A stretch of 64,000 nucleotides of DNA from Crossiella sp. SN42 (GCF_023897065.1 NZ_JAMHIV010000033.1:1-64000), one strand, 5' to 3'; positions 34,365 through 43,394 are shown, numbered from the stretch's first letter. Notes: generated by a model not told the origin, from the sequence alone. Translations and numbers: made by a program.

Positions 34365-35285
34365 ATGCCGTCCAGTCCCCGCCGACGACGCCCCCGCCTG
34401 AGCACCACCAGCCGGATCCGCCGCGCCCGCCCGGATGCGCGCCCCGCCCCGCCGCGCGCATCCGCCGCGCCCGCACCCTCCGCGCCCGCGGCTCCGCCCC
34501 CGCTGCCGCCCGCGCCGCCCGCCCGGCGCGCGGCCCGCGGTCTGCTGCTGCCGGTGGCCGTGTTACTGGTCGGCCTGGCCGCGCTGGGCACGCTGTGGAT
34601 CGCCTCCCGTTCGCTGGCCGCCACCGAGGCGCAGCTCGCGCTGACCGCGCAGTCCCAAGCGGCGCAACGGTTCACCGAGGCGGTCGGCCAGCTCGACTCG
34701 GCCAAGGCGGACATCCGGCTGGGCGCGATCTACGGCCTGGACAGCCTGATCCGCGACTCGGCCAAGGACGCGGCCAGGGGCGTGCAGGTGCTCACCGCGT
34801 TCGTGCGCAGCAGGGCCCCGATCGAGAACTGCGCCGGTGACACCGCACAGGCCCTGCAACGCCCCGCCGAGGACGTGCAGGCCGCGATCACCGTGATCGC
34901 CCGCCGCGGCAGCGTCTCCGGCGACCGCCTCAACCTCAGCCGCGCCTGCCTGGCCGGGGCCGACCTGACCCAGGCCCACCTGGACCGCGCCGACCTGACC
35001 GGCACCGACCTGAGCCGGGCCACCCTGGCCCGCGCCCGGCTGCGCTCGGCCGACCTCAGCGACGGTGTGCTGGTGCAGACCGACTTCACCGGGGCCGACC
35101 TGCGCCGCGAGGACGGCGCGGACGCCTGGACCACCCGCCTGCGCCAGGCCAACCTGACCGGCGCGAACCTCACCTCGGCCAACCTCACCGGCGCGGACCT
35201 GGCCGGTGCGGAGCTGACCTCGGCCCGGCTGACCGGCGCCAACCTCACCGGCGCGGACCTGCGCGAGGCCACCGGGGTCAGCTGA
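34365..35285 (+). CDS. Membrane-anchored pentapeptide-repeat protein
   Basis: 306 residues: a Pro/Ala/Arg-rich cytoplasmic N-terminus (1-55), one membrane segment (about 58-80, GLLLPVAVLLVGLAALGTLWIA), a helical region, then some 20 pentapeptide repeats of the A(D/N)L(T/S)X type from about 190 to the end. Such repeats form a right-handed beta helix used in protein interactions. Function unknown. The start lies 7 bases after AAGATT, consistent with leaderless expression. Its TGA abuts the stop of the convergent kinase gene. Confidence 0.85.
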   Translation: MPSSPRRRRPRLSTTSRIRRARPDARPAPPRASAAPAPSAPAAPPPLPPAPPARRAARGLLLPVAVLLVGLAALGTLWIASRSLAATEAQLALTAQSQAAQRFTEAVGQLDSAKADIRLGAIYGLDSLIRDSAKDAARGVQVLTAFVRSRAPIENCAGDTAQALQRPAEDVQAAITVIARRGSVSGDRLNLSRACLAGADLTQAHLDRADLTGTDLSRATLARARLRSADLSDGVLVQTDFTGADLRREDGADAWTTRLRQANLTGANLTSANLTGADLAGAELTSARLTGANLTGADLREATGVS

Positions 35286-37043
35286 TCAGCGCGGCAACCG
35301 GGCGGCCACCGCCCTGGCCAGCTCGGTGACCGGCGGACAGAGCTGCTCCCCCGGCGCGGTGTTGTCGCGCAGGTGCAGCCGGACCACCTCGATCATGGGG
35401 CGGCCCTGGACGTCGGCCAGCGGCCGGTGCGGGATGTCGGCCTCACAACCGTCGCTGTCGGCCTTGACCAATCCGTCCACGCCCGCGCCGAGATCGACGC
35501 TCCGGCCGCCTTTGCGCTGGGCCAGCGGCGGCTTGCGGTCGAACTCGATCATGACCTCGCGGCTGCCCCGCACCCACTCGCAGTCCCAGTCGCCGAAGCC
35601 GGGATCGGCCTCGGCCTCGCCGATGACCGGGGACAGCTCGGCGCGGGTGAGCAGCGCGCAGGCCTCCAGGCGCACCAGCGAGTTCTCCGGGGCCTCGGTG
35701 GCACGCCGCTTGACCCGGCCCTGGGTGAGCACCTGGAGCACGCCGGTGGTCAGCGTCTCGGCCATGTCGCACAGCGGGGCCGGCCGGTCGCGGAGGTGCT
35801 CGGCGCGGATCCGGATGCGGTAGCCGTCCGGCAGGTGCACGGTGCGTTCACATTCATCGCCCCGTTGCGCGGGCCGGTTGATCGGGGCGATCACGGTGGC
35901 GGTCGGCGTGGGGGTGCTGGGGCCGGGATAGCCCTGCAACTGCACCTGGACGCTGACCTCCTCGGCCGGGTCCTCCGGCTTCATGCGCACCAGCACCCGG
36001 CAGCGGTTGAAGTTGCCGTAGTCGTTGTCCAGGACCGGCTGGCCGAATCGGCTCAGCGCGGCGGCCTCGACCAGGGCGCACGGGTCGACGGTGCGCGGGT
36101 CGCCGAGCAGGCGCAGCCGGTCCTCCGGCGGCGGGTCGGGCGTCGGCCAGAACACCACGGCCGCGGCCACCACCAGCACCGCGGCGGCCGCGGCGGGGTA
36201 GACCGGCCAGCGCCGGCGCGGCGGCGGGACGCGGATGGTCAGCTCCAGGCCGTTGGCCACCTCGGCGAGCATGGCCCGGGCCGCCTCCGCGCTGGGCCTG
36301 CGGCGGGGATCCTTGTGCAGCAACACATCCAGCACCGTGCCCAGCGGACCGTCCTGGTGGTGCGGCTCCAGCAGGCAGGCCCCGGCGAGGGCGAGCTGGC
36401 CCTGCGGCCCGACACCCGATCCGCCCCACGGCGAGTGGCCCTCCACCGCGGCGAAGAGGGTGGCGCCCAGGGAGAAGACGTCCGAGGCGCTGGTCGCCAG
36501 CTTCCGGTTGGCCACCTCGGGGGCGACGTAACCAGGGGTGAAGTCCGAACCGGCCCCGCTGTCGCCGGTCTCCTCGGCCCAGCGGGCGATGCCCAGGTCG
36601 GTCAGCTTGGCCTGGCCGGTCGCGGTGATGAGCACGTTGCCCGGTTTGACGTCCTGGTGCACGATCCCGGCCCGGTGGATGGCGGCCAGCGCGGCGGCCA
36701 GCTGCTCGCCGATCCGGGCCGCCCGCTCCGGGGCCAGCGGACCGTCCTCGTCGATGACCTTGGCCAGGTCGCGGGACTCCAGGTACTCGGTGACCACCCA
36801 GTGGTCCTCGCCCTCGGTGAACGAGGTGAACACCGTGACCACGTTCGGGTGGTCGAGCGCGGCGCCCTGGATCGCTTCCCGCCGCGTCCGCCGCCCCCGC
36901 TCCCGGTCGTCCGCCCTAGATCGCTTCATGGCCACGACGCGCTTCAGGTCGGTGTCCATGGCCCGCCAGACCTCGCCGTGACCGCCGCTGCCCAGCTTCG
37001 CCAGCAGCCGGTAACGTTCCGCGACCAGCTCGTCACTCCCCAT
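35286..37043 (-). CDS. Membrane Ser/Thr protein kinase with extracellular sensor
   Basis: 585-residue Hanks-type kinase of the actinobacterial Pkn type. Kinase features: glycine loop LGSGGHGEVW, Lys40, catalytic HQDVKPGN (129-136, Gln where Arg is usual), metal-binding DLG (149-151, Leu in place of Phe) and APE (174-176). The HQD change removes the RD arginine, so it may not need activation-loop phosphorylation. One membrane segment lies at about 280-302, followed by a 280-residue outer region with paired cysteines in a duplicated arrangement reminiscent of DUF3558-like domains. Start ATG 37043. Confidence 0.9.
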   Translation of the reverse strand: MGSDELVAERYRLLAKLGSGGHGEVWRAMDTDLKRVVAMKRSRADDRERGRRTRREAIQGAALDHPNVVTVFTSFTEGEDHWVVTEYLESRDLAKVIDEDGPLAPERAARIGEQLAAALAAIHRAGIVHQDVKPGNVLITATGQAKLTDLGIARWAEETGDSGAGSDFTPGYVAPEVANRKLATSASDVFSLGATLFAAVEGHSPWGGSGVGPQGQLALAGACLLEPHHQDGPLGTVLDVLLHKDPRRRPSAEAARAMLAEVANGLELTIRVPPPRRRWPVYPAAAAAVLVVAAAVVFWPTPDPPPEDRLRLLGDPRTVDPCALVEAAALSRFGQPVLDNDYGNFNRCRVLVRMKPEDPAEEVSVQVQLQGYPGPSTPTPTATVIAPINRPAQRGDECERTVHLPDGYRIRIRAEHLRDRPAPLCDMAETLTTGVLQVLTQGRVKRRATEAPENSLVRLEACALLTRAELSPVIGEAEADPGFGDWDCEWVRGSREVMIEFDRKPPLAQRKGGRSVDLGAGVDGLVKADSDGCEADIPHRPLADVQGRPMIEVVRLHLRDNTAPGEQLCPPVTELARAVAARLPR

Positions 37044-37071
37044 GTGGGCGGAGTGTAGGCACGGCCGTTAT

Positions 37072-37521
37072 CTAGACAGCTGGTGGCCGGTCCTCGTACG
37101 GCGTGGAGAGCACAACCGTGGTCCGGGTGGAGACGTTGGCGACCTCGCGGATCCGCCGCAGCAGATCCTCCAGCGCCGTCGCCCTGGCCACCCGGACCAG
37201 CAGGATGTACGACTCGTCCCCGGCCACCGAGTAGCAGGACTGCACCTCGGGCAGGGTGGCCAGGCGTTGCGGGTAGTCATCAGGAGCCGAGGGGTCGATG
37301 GGGGTGAGCGAGATGAACGCGGTCAGCGGCAGGCCGACCTGCTCGTGGTCGAGCCTGGCCGCGTAGCCGCGCAGCACCCCGCGCTGTTCCAGCCGTCGCA
37401 CCCGTTGGTGCACGGCCGAGACGCTCAGCCCCACCTTCTCCGCGAGATCGGTGAAACTGCATCGGCCGTCCTCGGACAGCACCCGCAGGATCGCGCGGTC
37501 GATCGGCTCAAGATTCGTCAC
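37072..37521 (-). CDS. Lrp/AsnC-family transcriptional regulator
   Basis: 149-residue regulator: an N-terminal helix-turn-helix (FTDLAEKVGLSVSAVHQRVRRLEQRGV) and a C-terminal RAM ligand-binding domain (QVGLPLTAFI, VAGDESYILLVRV). Members sense amino acids. It is coupled by a GTGA overlap to the M24 peptidase gene, which suggests a link to amino acid or proline-peptide use. Confidence 0.91.
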   Translation of the reverse strand: MTNLEPIDRAILRVLSEDGRCSFTDLAEKVGLSVSAVHQRVRRLEQRGVLRGYAARLDHEQVGLPLTAFISLTPIDPSAPDDYPQRLATLPEVQSCYSVAGDESYILLVRVARATALEDLLRRIREVANVSTRTTVVLSTPYEDRPPAV

Positions 37522-38669
37522 GCGGGTAGTGATACCAGGTCATGGGGCTGGTTGTTCAGTCGCTGGACACCGGTTTCCGTAACGACCACGATGTCCTCGA
37601 TCCGCGCGCCCCACCGGCCGGGCAGGTACACCCCCGGCTCGACGCTGAAGGCCATGCCCGGCTCCAGCACCAGGTCGTTGCCCGCCACGATGTAGGGCTC
37701 CTCGTGCACCTCCAAACCGATGCCGTGGCCGGTGCGGTGCACGAAGTACTCGCCCAGCCCGGCCTGCTCCAGCACCTGGCGGCCGGCGGCGTCCACCGAC
37801 TCGGCGGTCACGCCGGGCCGGACCGCGCGCACCGAGGCCTCCTGGGCGGCCAGCAGCGCGGCGTAGCCGGTGGCCACGTCGGCGTGCGCGGGCTCGCCGA
37901 GCACGTAGTTGCGGGTGCAGTCGGAGTTGTAGCCCTCGGCGACCGGGCCGCCGATGTCGACCACCACCACGTCCCCGGCCTGGATCACCCGGTCCGACAG
38001 CGAGTGGTGCGGGCTGGCGCCGTTGGGGCCGGAGCCGACGATGACGAACTCGGCGTGGGTGTGCCCCTCGGCCACGATCGCGGCCGCGATGTCCGCGCCC
38101 ACCTCGGCCTCGGTGCGCCCGACCTTGAGCCACTCCGCCATCCGGGCGTGCACCCGGTCGATGGCCTCGGCGGCCTTGCGCAGCCCGGCGATCTCGCTGG
38201 CGTCCTTGCGCATCCGCAGCTCGCGCAGCACCGGCCCGGCCAGCACCTGCTCGGCCCCCGGCAGCGCGGCCCGCAGCGGCAGCACGTGCCGGGCGGTCAT
38301 GGCGTCGGCCACCGCGACCCGCGACGGCGCCTGGCCCGTGCACCGCAGCAGGTCGGCCACCAGCCGGTACGGGTCCTCGCCGTCGACCCAGGTGACCAGC
38401 TCCACGCCCAGCTCGGCCAGCGGCAGCGCGCTGTAGCCGGGGGCCTCCAGCTTGGGCAGCACCAGCGCGGGCGGCGCGCCGTCCTCGGCGGGCAGCACCA
38501 GGCAGGTGAGCCGCTCGAAGGACTCCCCGCCCGCGCCGAGCAGGTAGCGCAGGTCCGAGCCCCCAGCGACGAGCAGCGCGTCCACCCCGGCGGCGGTCGC
38601 GGCGGCGGCCGCGCGCTCCAGCCTGGCGGTGTGCGCCTGAACGTCCACTTCTCCGGTCGTCGTCGACAT
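37518..38669 (-). CDS. M24-family aminopeptidase (Xaa-Pro peptidase type)
   Basis: 383-residue two-domain metallopeptidase: a creatinase-like N-terminal domain, then the pita-bread catalytic domain. Metal ligands are visible in VVVDIGGP, DCTRNYV, HRTGHGIGLEVHEEP, FSVEPGVY and GARIEDIV. It likely removes N-terminal residues before proline. TAGAGT ends 7 bases before ATG 38669, so transcription probably starts at the start codon. The region where the -35 should be lies in the arm of a large hairpin. Coupled to an Lrp regulator. Confidence 0.91.
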   Translation of the reverse strand: MSTTTGEVDVQAHTARLERAAAAATAAGVDALLVAGGSDLRYLLGAGGESFERLTCLVLPAEDGAPPALVLPKLEAPGYSALPLAELGVELVTWVDGEDPYRLVADLLRCTGQAPSRVAVADAMTARHVLPLRAALPGAEQVLAGPVLRELRMRKDASEIAGLRKAAEAIDRVHARMAEWLKVGRTEAEVGADIAAAIVAEGHTHAEFVIVGSGPNGASPHHSLSDRVIQAGDVVVVDIGGPVAEGYNSDCTRNYVLGEPAHADVATGYAALLAAQEASVRAVRPGVTAESVDAAGRQVLEQAGLGEYFVHRTGHGIGLEVHEEPYIVAGNDLVLEPGMAFSVEPGVYLPGRWGARIEDIVVVTETGVQRLNNQPHDLVSLPA

Positions 38670-38681
38670 GAGCGCTACTCT

Positions 38682-38843
38682 AGGTCCTGCGTGAGGAGTG
38701 TCCCGCGCGATAGCCGCGCCGAGGCGGCCCCTGGCGGCACGGCCGGACCACCCGGATACGCCCGGTATGAGGGTGGTCCGGCCGCGCCGCCAGGAACCAC
38801 CTCGATCACGACTCTCACGCAGGACACTCCTCACGCAGGACCT
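38682..38843. repeat. Large two-stage hairpin H4
   Basis: Outer perfect arms of 22 bp (38682-38703 and 38822-38843) and inner arms of 24 bp with one mismatch (38730-38753 and 38771-38794), capped by a small ATAC..GTAT stem-loop. The motif CTCACGCAGGAC also occurs as a direct repeat at 38814-38825 and 38830-38841. The MFS stop codon lies inside the right arm, and the M24 promoter begins at the left edge. Confidence 0.88.
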
Positions 38844-40084
38844 TGGCGGTCCATCTGCCGCCACACCCGGAAGACCAGCGGACACAACGTGGCAACCAGG
38901 TACAGCCCGCCGGTGAGCCACATCGTGGTGGACAGGCCGAGGTGGTCCACCGAGAGTCCGGCCAGCACGGTGCCCACCGGCATCCCGGCCGCGCAGCCCG
39001 CGGCGGTGACGCCGAAGACCACCGGCCGCTGCGCCTCCGGGATCCGCTCGTACTCCACCACGGTCAGGATCGGGTTGATCGCCCCGCACAGCAGCCCGAT
39101 CGCCACAAAGCCCGCTACCAGCGTGAACATCCCCGGTTCGGCGATCAGCAGGAGCTGTTTGGGCGCGCCGACAGCGAGGAAGGCCAGGGTGTAGACCGGC
39201 CAGCGCGGCAGCCGCGGCCCGAGCCAGCCGTAGAGCACGGTGCCCACCAGCGCCGCCCCGCCGAAGACGCCGGTGACCACACCCAGGGCGACGCTGCTGC
39301 CCAGCACGTCCTTGGCGTAGCGGGGTAAGAGCACCGAGTAGATCGCGGCGTCCATCAGGTTGGTGACCATCAGCATCAGCGTGATCGCGCCGATCAGCCG
39401 GTCCTTGCGCAGGTAGCCGACCCCGGCGCGCAGATCGGCCAGGTAGGCCCGCGCGCCGCGCTTGGCCGGCACGTCGTCGGGGTGCACGCCGGGCACGAAC
39501 AGCCCGACCAGCAGCGCGGAGACCAGGAAGGTGGCCGCGTCCACGAACAGCACCTCGGCCGCGCCGGTGACCGCGATCAGCACCCCGGCCAGCATCGGCC
39601 CGACCATCTTGGCCGCGCGGGAGGCCCCGTCCGCGGCGCTGGCCGCCCGCTCCAGCGGGGTGCCGCCGAGCTTGGCCAGCTCGGGCACGACCGTCGAGCG
39701 CGCGGTCTCCCCCGGCGCCCGGCTGATGCCGAGCACCGCGACCAACAGCACCAGCTGCCACAGCGCCAGTCCGACGGTCAGGTGCAGCACCGGGATGGCC
39801 AGCACCGCCAGCGCGGCCAGCAGGTCGGAGAGCACGCTGGCCCCGCGCGCGCCGAAGCGGGCCACCATCGGCCCGCCCAGCGCCGAGGAGGCCACCACCG
39901 CGATCAGCTCGACCGCGGCGACCAGGCCGGTCTGGGTGGAGCTGCCGGTGGTCTCCAGCACGAACCACGGGATGGCCAGGAAGGTCATCATGGTGCCGCA
40001 CACCGACACCCCGTTGGCCGCGAACAGGGCCACCAGCGGCGCGCGGCGGCGCACCGGCGCGGGCGCGAGGTCCTCGACGATCAC
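38831..40084 (-). CDS. Major facilitator superfamily transporter
   Basis: 417-residue permease with about 12 hydrophobic segments and the MFS loop GGPMVARFGAR, in the MFS_3/enterobactin-exporter-like group of drug or metabolite exporters. AAGGAGG five bases before GTG 40084 is a strong ribosome-binding site. The gene overlaps the preceding ArsR-type regulator by four bases, so export is likely induced when the repressor is released. The last codons and TGA stop are inside hairpin H4. Confidence 0.9.
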   Translation of the reverse strand: MIVEDLAPAPVRRRAPLVALFAANGVSVCGTMMTFLAIPWFVLETTGSSTQTGLVAAVELIAVVASSALGGPMVARFGARGASVLSDLLAALAVLAIPVLHLTVGLALWQLVLLVAVLGISRAPGETARSTVVPELAKLGGTPLERAASAADGASRAAKMVGPMLAGVLIAVTGAAEVLFVDAATFLVSALLVGLFVPGVHPDDVPAKRGARAYLADLRAGVGYLRKDRLIGAITLMLMVTNLMDAAIYSVLLPRYAKDVLGSSVALGVVTGVFGGAALVGTVLYGWLGPRLPRWPVYTLAFLAVGAPKQLLLIAEPGMFTLVAGFVAIGLLCGAINPILTVVEYERIPEAQRPVVFGVTAAGCAAGMPVGTVLAGLSVDHLGLSTTMWLTGGLYLVATLCPLVFRVWRQMDRQGPA

Positions 40085-40668
40085 GCTTCCTCCTTCTTGC
40101 TCCGGCGCGGGAAGGACTGCCACTGGGTGACCACCGAGGTGTCGCCCTCGCGGCGCGGGCGTTCGTAGCGGTCGAGCACCTGCTCCAGCTCGGCGTTGAG
40201 CGCGGTCAGCTCGTCCGGGGTCAGCCACATCAGCCGGTCGGACAGCGCCGCGGCGTCGATCCACTCCCTCGGCCAGCTGGCCATCTCGCCCACGTACTGG
40301 GTGGCCTTGCGGTAGTAGATGTCGACGATCTCGTGCAGGAACGCGCCCATCGCGCCCCTGGCCGCCGGGTCCTCGAGCAGGTCGCCGACCTCGAAGTCGG
40401 TGAACTGGTGCCGGGCCCGCCACCAGCGGTCCCGGCGGCTGCCGCGCGCCGGGTCCTCCTCGATGAACCCGTACTCGGCGAGCTGGCGCAGGTGCCAGCT
40501 GGTGGTGCCGGAGCTCTCCCCCAGCCGCTCGGCCAGGCCGGAGGCGGTGGCCGGGCCGTCGGCGCGCAGCAGGCCCAGGATCTCCAGCCGCAGCGGGTGG
40601 GCCAGGCCGCGCAGGGTGCGCGCGTTCAGCTGGGTGGCCCGTTCCAGCGGACGTTCGTCTTCGCTCAC
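40081..40668 (-). CDS. ArsR-type winged-helix regulator of the MFS gene
   Basis: 195-residue regulator with an N-terminal HTH_20/ArsR domain (LAHPLRLEILGLLRADGPATASGLAERLG) and a C-terminal helical domain of about 110 residues, as in the actinobacterial helix-turn-helix proteins that partner with MFS exporters. GTG 40668 is preferred; the open frame continues 12 codons into the operator. A 38-bp palindrome lies 15 bp upstream. Confidence 0.87.
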   Translation of the reverse strand: MSEDERPLERATQLNARTLRGLAHPLRLEILGLLRADGPATASGLAERLGESSGTTSWHLRQLAEYGFIEEDPARGSRRDRWWRARHQFTDFEVGDLLEDPAARGAMGAFLHEIVDIYYRKATQYVGEMASWPREWIDAAALSDRLMWLTPDELTALNAELEQVLDRYERPRREGDTSVVTQWQSFPRRSKKEEA

Positions 40669-40682
40669 GAGCAGCACCGTAC

Positions 40683-40720
40683 AATCGCCAAGGACTCTTT
40701 GCAAAGGGTTCTTGGCGATT
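40683..40720. promoter_or_regulatory. 38-bp near-perfect palindromic operator
   Basis: A continuous inverted repeat in which 34 of 38 positions are symmetric: AATCGCCAAG at the left end, a perfect CTTTGCAAAG core (40697-40706), and CTTGGCGATT at the right end. It occupies the gap between the divergent ArsR/MFS operon and the exonuclease gene. It is most likely the autoregulatory site of the ArsR-type repressor. Confidence 0.75.
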
Positions 40721-40751
40721 TTTGTCGGAGGGTCGTGGCAGGCTGTGCGGG

Positions 40752-41699
40752 GTGAACGCTCCCCTCGTGCTGATCGACGCGGCCAGCCTGTGGTTCCGGG
40801 CCTTCTACGCCGTGCCGGAGTCGATGACCGCCCCCGACGGCACCCCGGTCAACGCCGTGCGCGGTTTCACCGACATGGTGGCCAGGCTGATCGCCGACCG
40901 GCGGCCGGGCCGCCTGGTGGCCTGCCTGGACGCGGACTGGCGACCGGCGTTCCGGGTCGAGGCGCTGCCTTCGTACAAGGCGCACCGGGTGGCCGAGGAG
41001 GGCGACGGCAGCGAGGAGCAGGTGCCGGACACGCTGACCCCGCAGGTCCCGGTGATCCTGGACGTGCTGGACGCGGCGGGCATCGCCACCGCGGAGGCCG
41101 AGGGCTACGAGGCCGACGACGTGATCGGCGCGCTGGCCTTCGCCGAGAGCAAGGACCCGGTGGAGGTGGTCACCGGCGACCGCGACCTGTTCCAGCTGGT
41201 CCGCGACGCGCCGGTGCCGGTCCGGGTGGTCTACGTGGGCAAGGGCATCGCCAAGGCGGAGACCTTCGGCCCGGTGGAGCTGGCCGCCAAGTACGCCCTG
41301 CCCGAGCAGAACGCGGGCGCGGCCTACGCCGCCATGGCCGTGCTGCGCGGCGACCCCAGCGACGGCCTGCCCGGCGTCGCGGGCATCGGCGAGAAGACCG
41401 CGGCCAAGCTGATCACCCAGTTCGGTTCCCTGGACGCGCTGCTGGCCGCGGTGTCCGACCCGATGGACCGGGTGCTCACCGCCCGCGCCCGCACCAGCCT
41501 GACCGCCGCCGCCGACTACCTCGCGGTCGCGCCGAAGGTGGTCAACGTCGCGGTGGACGCCCCGGTCCGGATGTACCGCGAGGACGTCCTGCCGGCCACT
41601 CCCGCCGACCCGGCCCGCTTCGCCGCCCTCGGCCACCGCTGGGGCATCGACCGCTCCCTCAACCGCCTGCTCCAGGCCTTGAAGGCGAACGCGAGCTAG
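40752..41699 (+). CDS. 5'-3' exonuclease (Pol I N-terminal type)
   Basis: 315-residue FEN-like nuclease equivalent to the N-terminal domain of DNA polymerase I. Acidic metal-binding clusters are visible: LIDAASLWFRAFY, ACLDADW, EGYEADDVIGA, VVTGDRDLFQLV, and the helix-hairpin-helix GLPGVAGIGEKTAAKLI. It likely processes flaps or RNA primers. GTG 40752 is the likely start. Its TAG shares CTAG with the stop of the convergent gene. Confidence 0.92.
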   Translation: MNAPLVLIDAASLWFRAFYAVPESMTAPDGTPVNAVRGFTDMVARLIADRRPGRLVACLDADWRPAFRVEALPSYKAHRVAEEGDGSEEQVPDTLTPQVPVILDVLDAAGIATAEAEGYEADDVIGALAFAESKDPVEVVTGDRDLFQLVRDAPVPVRVVYVGKGIAKAETFGPVELAAKYALPEQNAGAAYAAMAVLRGDPSDGLPGVAGIGEKTAAKLITQFGSLDALLAAVSDPMDRVLTARARTSLTAAADYLAVAPKVVNVAVDAPVRMYREDVLPATPADPARFAALGHRWGIDRSLNRLLQALKANAS

Positions 41700-42358
41700 C
41701 CGACCGGCCAGCCCAGCGCCGAGACCTCATGCCGCACCCGCGCCCAGTCCGCGCCGGGCGCCAGCCGCCGCGTCAGCTCCGCGGTCAACGGCGCCTGGCG
41801 CAGCACCTCCCGGACCGCGCGGTAGTCCAGCTCGCGCTGGTAGTAGTCCTGCGCGAACCCGTGGTACCCCTCGGTCCCGTCCACGGCCACCACCTGGAAC
41901 AGCCAGCGCGCCCCGTCCGGATCGTCCCCGGCCGGGAACACGATCTCCCCGCACTGCCACCGGTTCCCGTTCCACCGCCGCCACACCACCACGGTCGCGG
42001 CCAGCAGGTCGTCCAGGCAGAACGCGGGCTCCTCCACCAGGTCCGCGAAGTCGGTGGGCAGCTCGTCCACCAGCCCCGGCCACAGCTCCCCGTCATCGGA
42101 GACGAACGGGCTCATCGCCGACTCGTGGTCGAACCCCCTGATGAAGACCCCGGCCTCCTGGAACACGATCGAGTACTCATCGCCGGAGCCGTTGCGCATC
42201 CAGGCCAGCTCGCGGCCTTCCGCCCAGTCCGGGTCGTAGCCGAAGTAGCGGGACCCCGGATCGTCGTTGAGCACGACCTCCAGCGCCGCGATCGCGCGGC
42301 AGCGGGCGCGCAGGGTGTCGATGTCGGGCAACTCGCGCACCAGATCCAGGACCGTCAC
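41696..42358 (-). CDS. Conserved hypothetical protein, 220 residues
   Basis: No family recognised. Soluble, acidic and Trp/Tyr-rich, with DDPGSRYFGYDPDWAEG, a run resembling SMI1/SUKH-like immunity folds (ELAWMRNGSGDEYSIVF) and VVVWRRWNGNRWQCGEIVF. No signal peptide or membrane segment. GTG 42358 is the best start. It follows the next unknown gene by 28 bp on the same strand and may be co-transcribed. Confidence 0.7.
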   Translation of the reverse strand: MTVLDLVRELPDIDTLRARCRAIAALEVVLNDDPGSRYFGYDPDWAEGRELAWMRNGSGDEYSIVFQEAGVFIRGFDHESAMSPFVSDDGELWPGLVDELPTDFADLVEEPAFCLDDLLAATVVVWRRWNGNRWQCGEIVFPAGDDPDGARWLFQVVAVDGTEGYHGFAQDYYQRELDYRAVREVLRQAPLTAELTRRLAPGADWARVRHEVSALGWPVG

Positions 42359-42386
42359 GCCTCCATCAGAGCACGCGACCCCGACA

Positions 42387-43394
42387 TCAGCGGAACTTCG
42401 CCGTCCGCTGGTGGTACTCCTCTTCGGCGTCCGCGCCCAGATACCCCCACGGGATCCGGTGCAGCCGGTCCCCCATCCCGGCCAGGTGCGCCTTCGCCCG
42501 CTCCCGGTCCATCGCCATGCAGAACGCGGCCGCGAACAGGTTGTGCGCCTCCAGGTCCCGGGGGTGCCGCTGTGCCTCGGTGCGCCACCGGTCGGCGGCC
42601 TCGGCGAGCTCACCGGCGACCTTGGCGAAGTGGCGGACCTGCAAGGTGGCGATCTTGAGCGGGCTGCGTTCCTCGATCAGCTTGCGCAGCCGGGGCAGGT
42701 AGGTCTCGAAGTAGGCCAGCGGCAGCATGGCCACCAGCGGGTTGCCCGGCGGGGCCTTGTCCACGCAGCCGTGCGCGAAGGCCAGCATCTCCTCCTCCGA
42801 GCCACCCCACTTGGCCGCCAGGTACTGCAAGCGGTGCCAATGCGCCGGGTACAGCATCGGCGCCCGGTCGATGACCTTGCGCCAGAGGTCGTCGTTCTGT
42901 TCCCGGTCCACGTTCAGGCCGCGGGCCACCGGCATCAGGCTGACCCACGGCGCGGCGTCCTTGGGCAGCAGCTTCGCGCTGCGGTGCAAGGGTTCCACCG
43001 CGCGGCGCAGGGTGGCGTGGAAGAGCTTGGCGCGGTCGGCGCCGACGGTGGAGCCGCTGCCGGAGCCGCGGATGGCCCAGGCCTCCTGGATCCGGGCCTC
43101 GCCGACCAGCAGCCACAGGTCGGGGTCCTCGGCCTGTTCGGCGATGGCGGTCAGCTCGTCGCTGTGGCCGATCACGGTCTTGCCCAGCATCGCCGCGCGC
43201 AGGGTGCGGGTCTCGGGGTCCTCGCGGCATTCGGCCAGCACGGTCAGCCCGGCCTGCAGGCTGCCCTCGCCCAGCTCGGCGACCGCGGCGTCCAGCACCG
43301 GGTCGTGGTAGGCGCGGTCCTGGACCATCAGCGGTCTTGGCAGGGCCGCTTCCTTACGGGCGGCCGACCTCTTCCCCCAACCGAACAACCCCAT
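42387..43394 (-). CDS. Conserved hypothetical protein, TPR-like, 335 residues
   Basis: Soluble all-alpha protein beginning MGLFGWGKRSA. Repeated helix pairs such as ALGAL-type and WHRLQYLAAKWGGSEEEMLAFAH suggest a tetratricopeptide-like scaffold. The pattern is known from other actinobacterial hypothetical proteins but I cannot name a function. It lies between an Eis-like acetyltransferase gene and another unknown, all on the minus strand. Confidence 0.72.
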   Translation of the reverse strand: MGLFGWGKRSAARKEAALPRPLMVQDRAYHDPVLDAAVAELGEGSLQAGLTVLAECREDPETRTLRAAMLGKTVIGHSDELTAIAEQAEDPDLWLLVGEARIQEAWAIRGSGSGSTVGADRAKLFHATLRRAVEPLHRSAKLLPKDAAPWVSLMPVARGLNVDREQNDDLWRKVIDRAPMLYPAHWHRLQYLAAKWGGSEEEMLAFAHGCVDKAPPGNPLVAMLPLAYFETYLPRLRKLIEERSPLKIATLQVRHFAKVAGELAEAADRWRTEAQRHPRDLEAHNLFAAAFCMAMDRERAKAHLAGMGDRLHRIPWGYLGADAEEEYHQRTAKFR

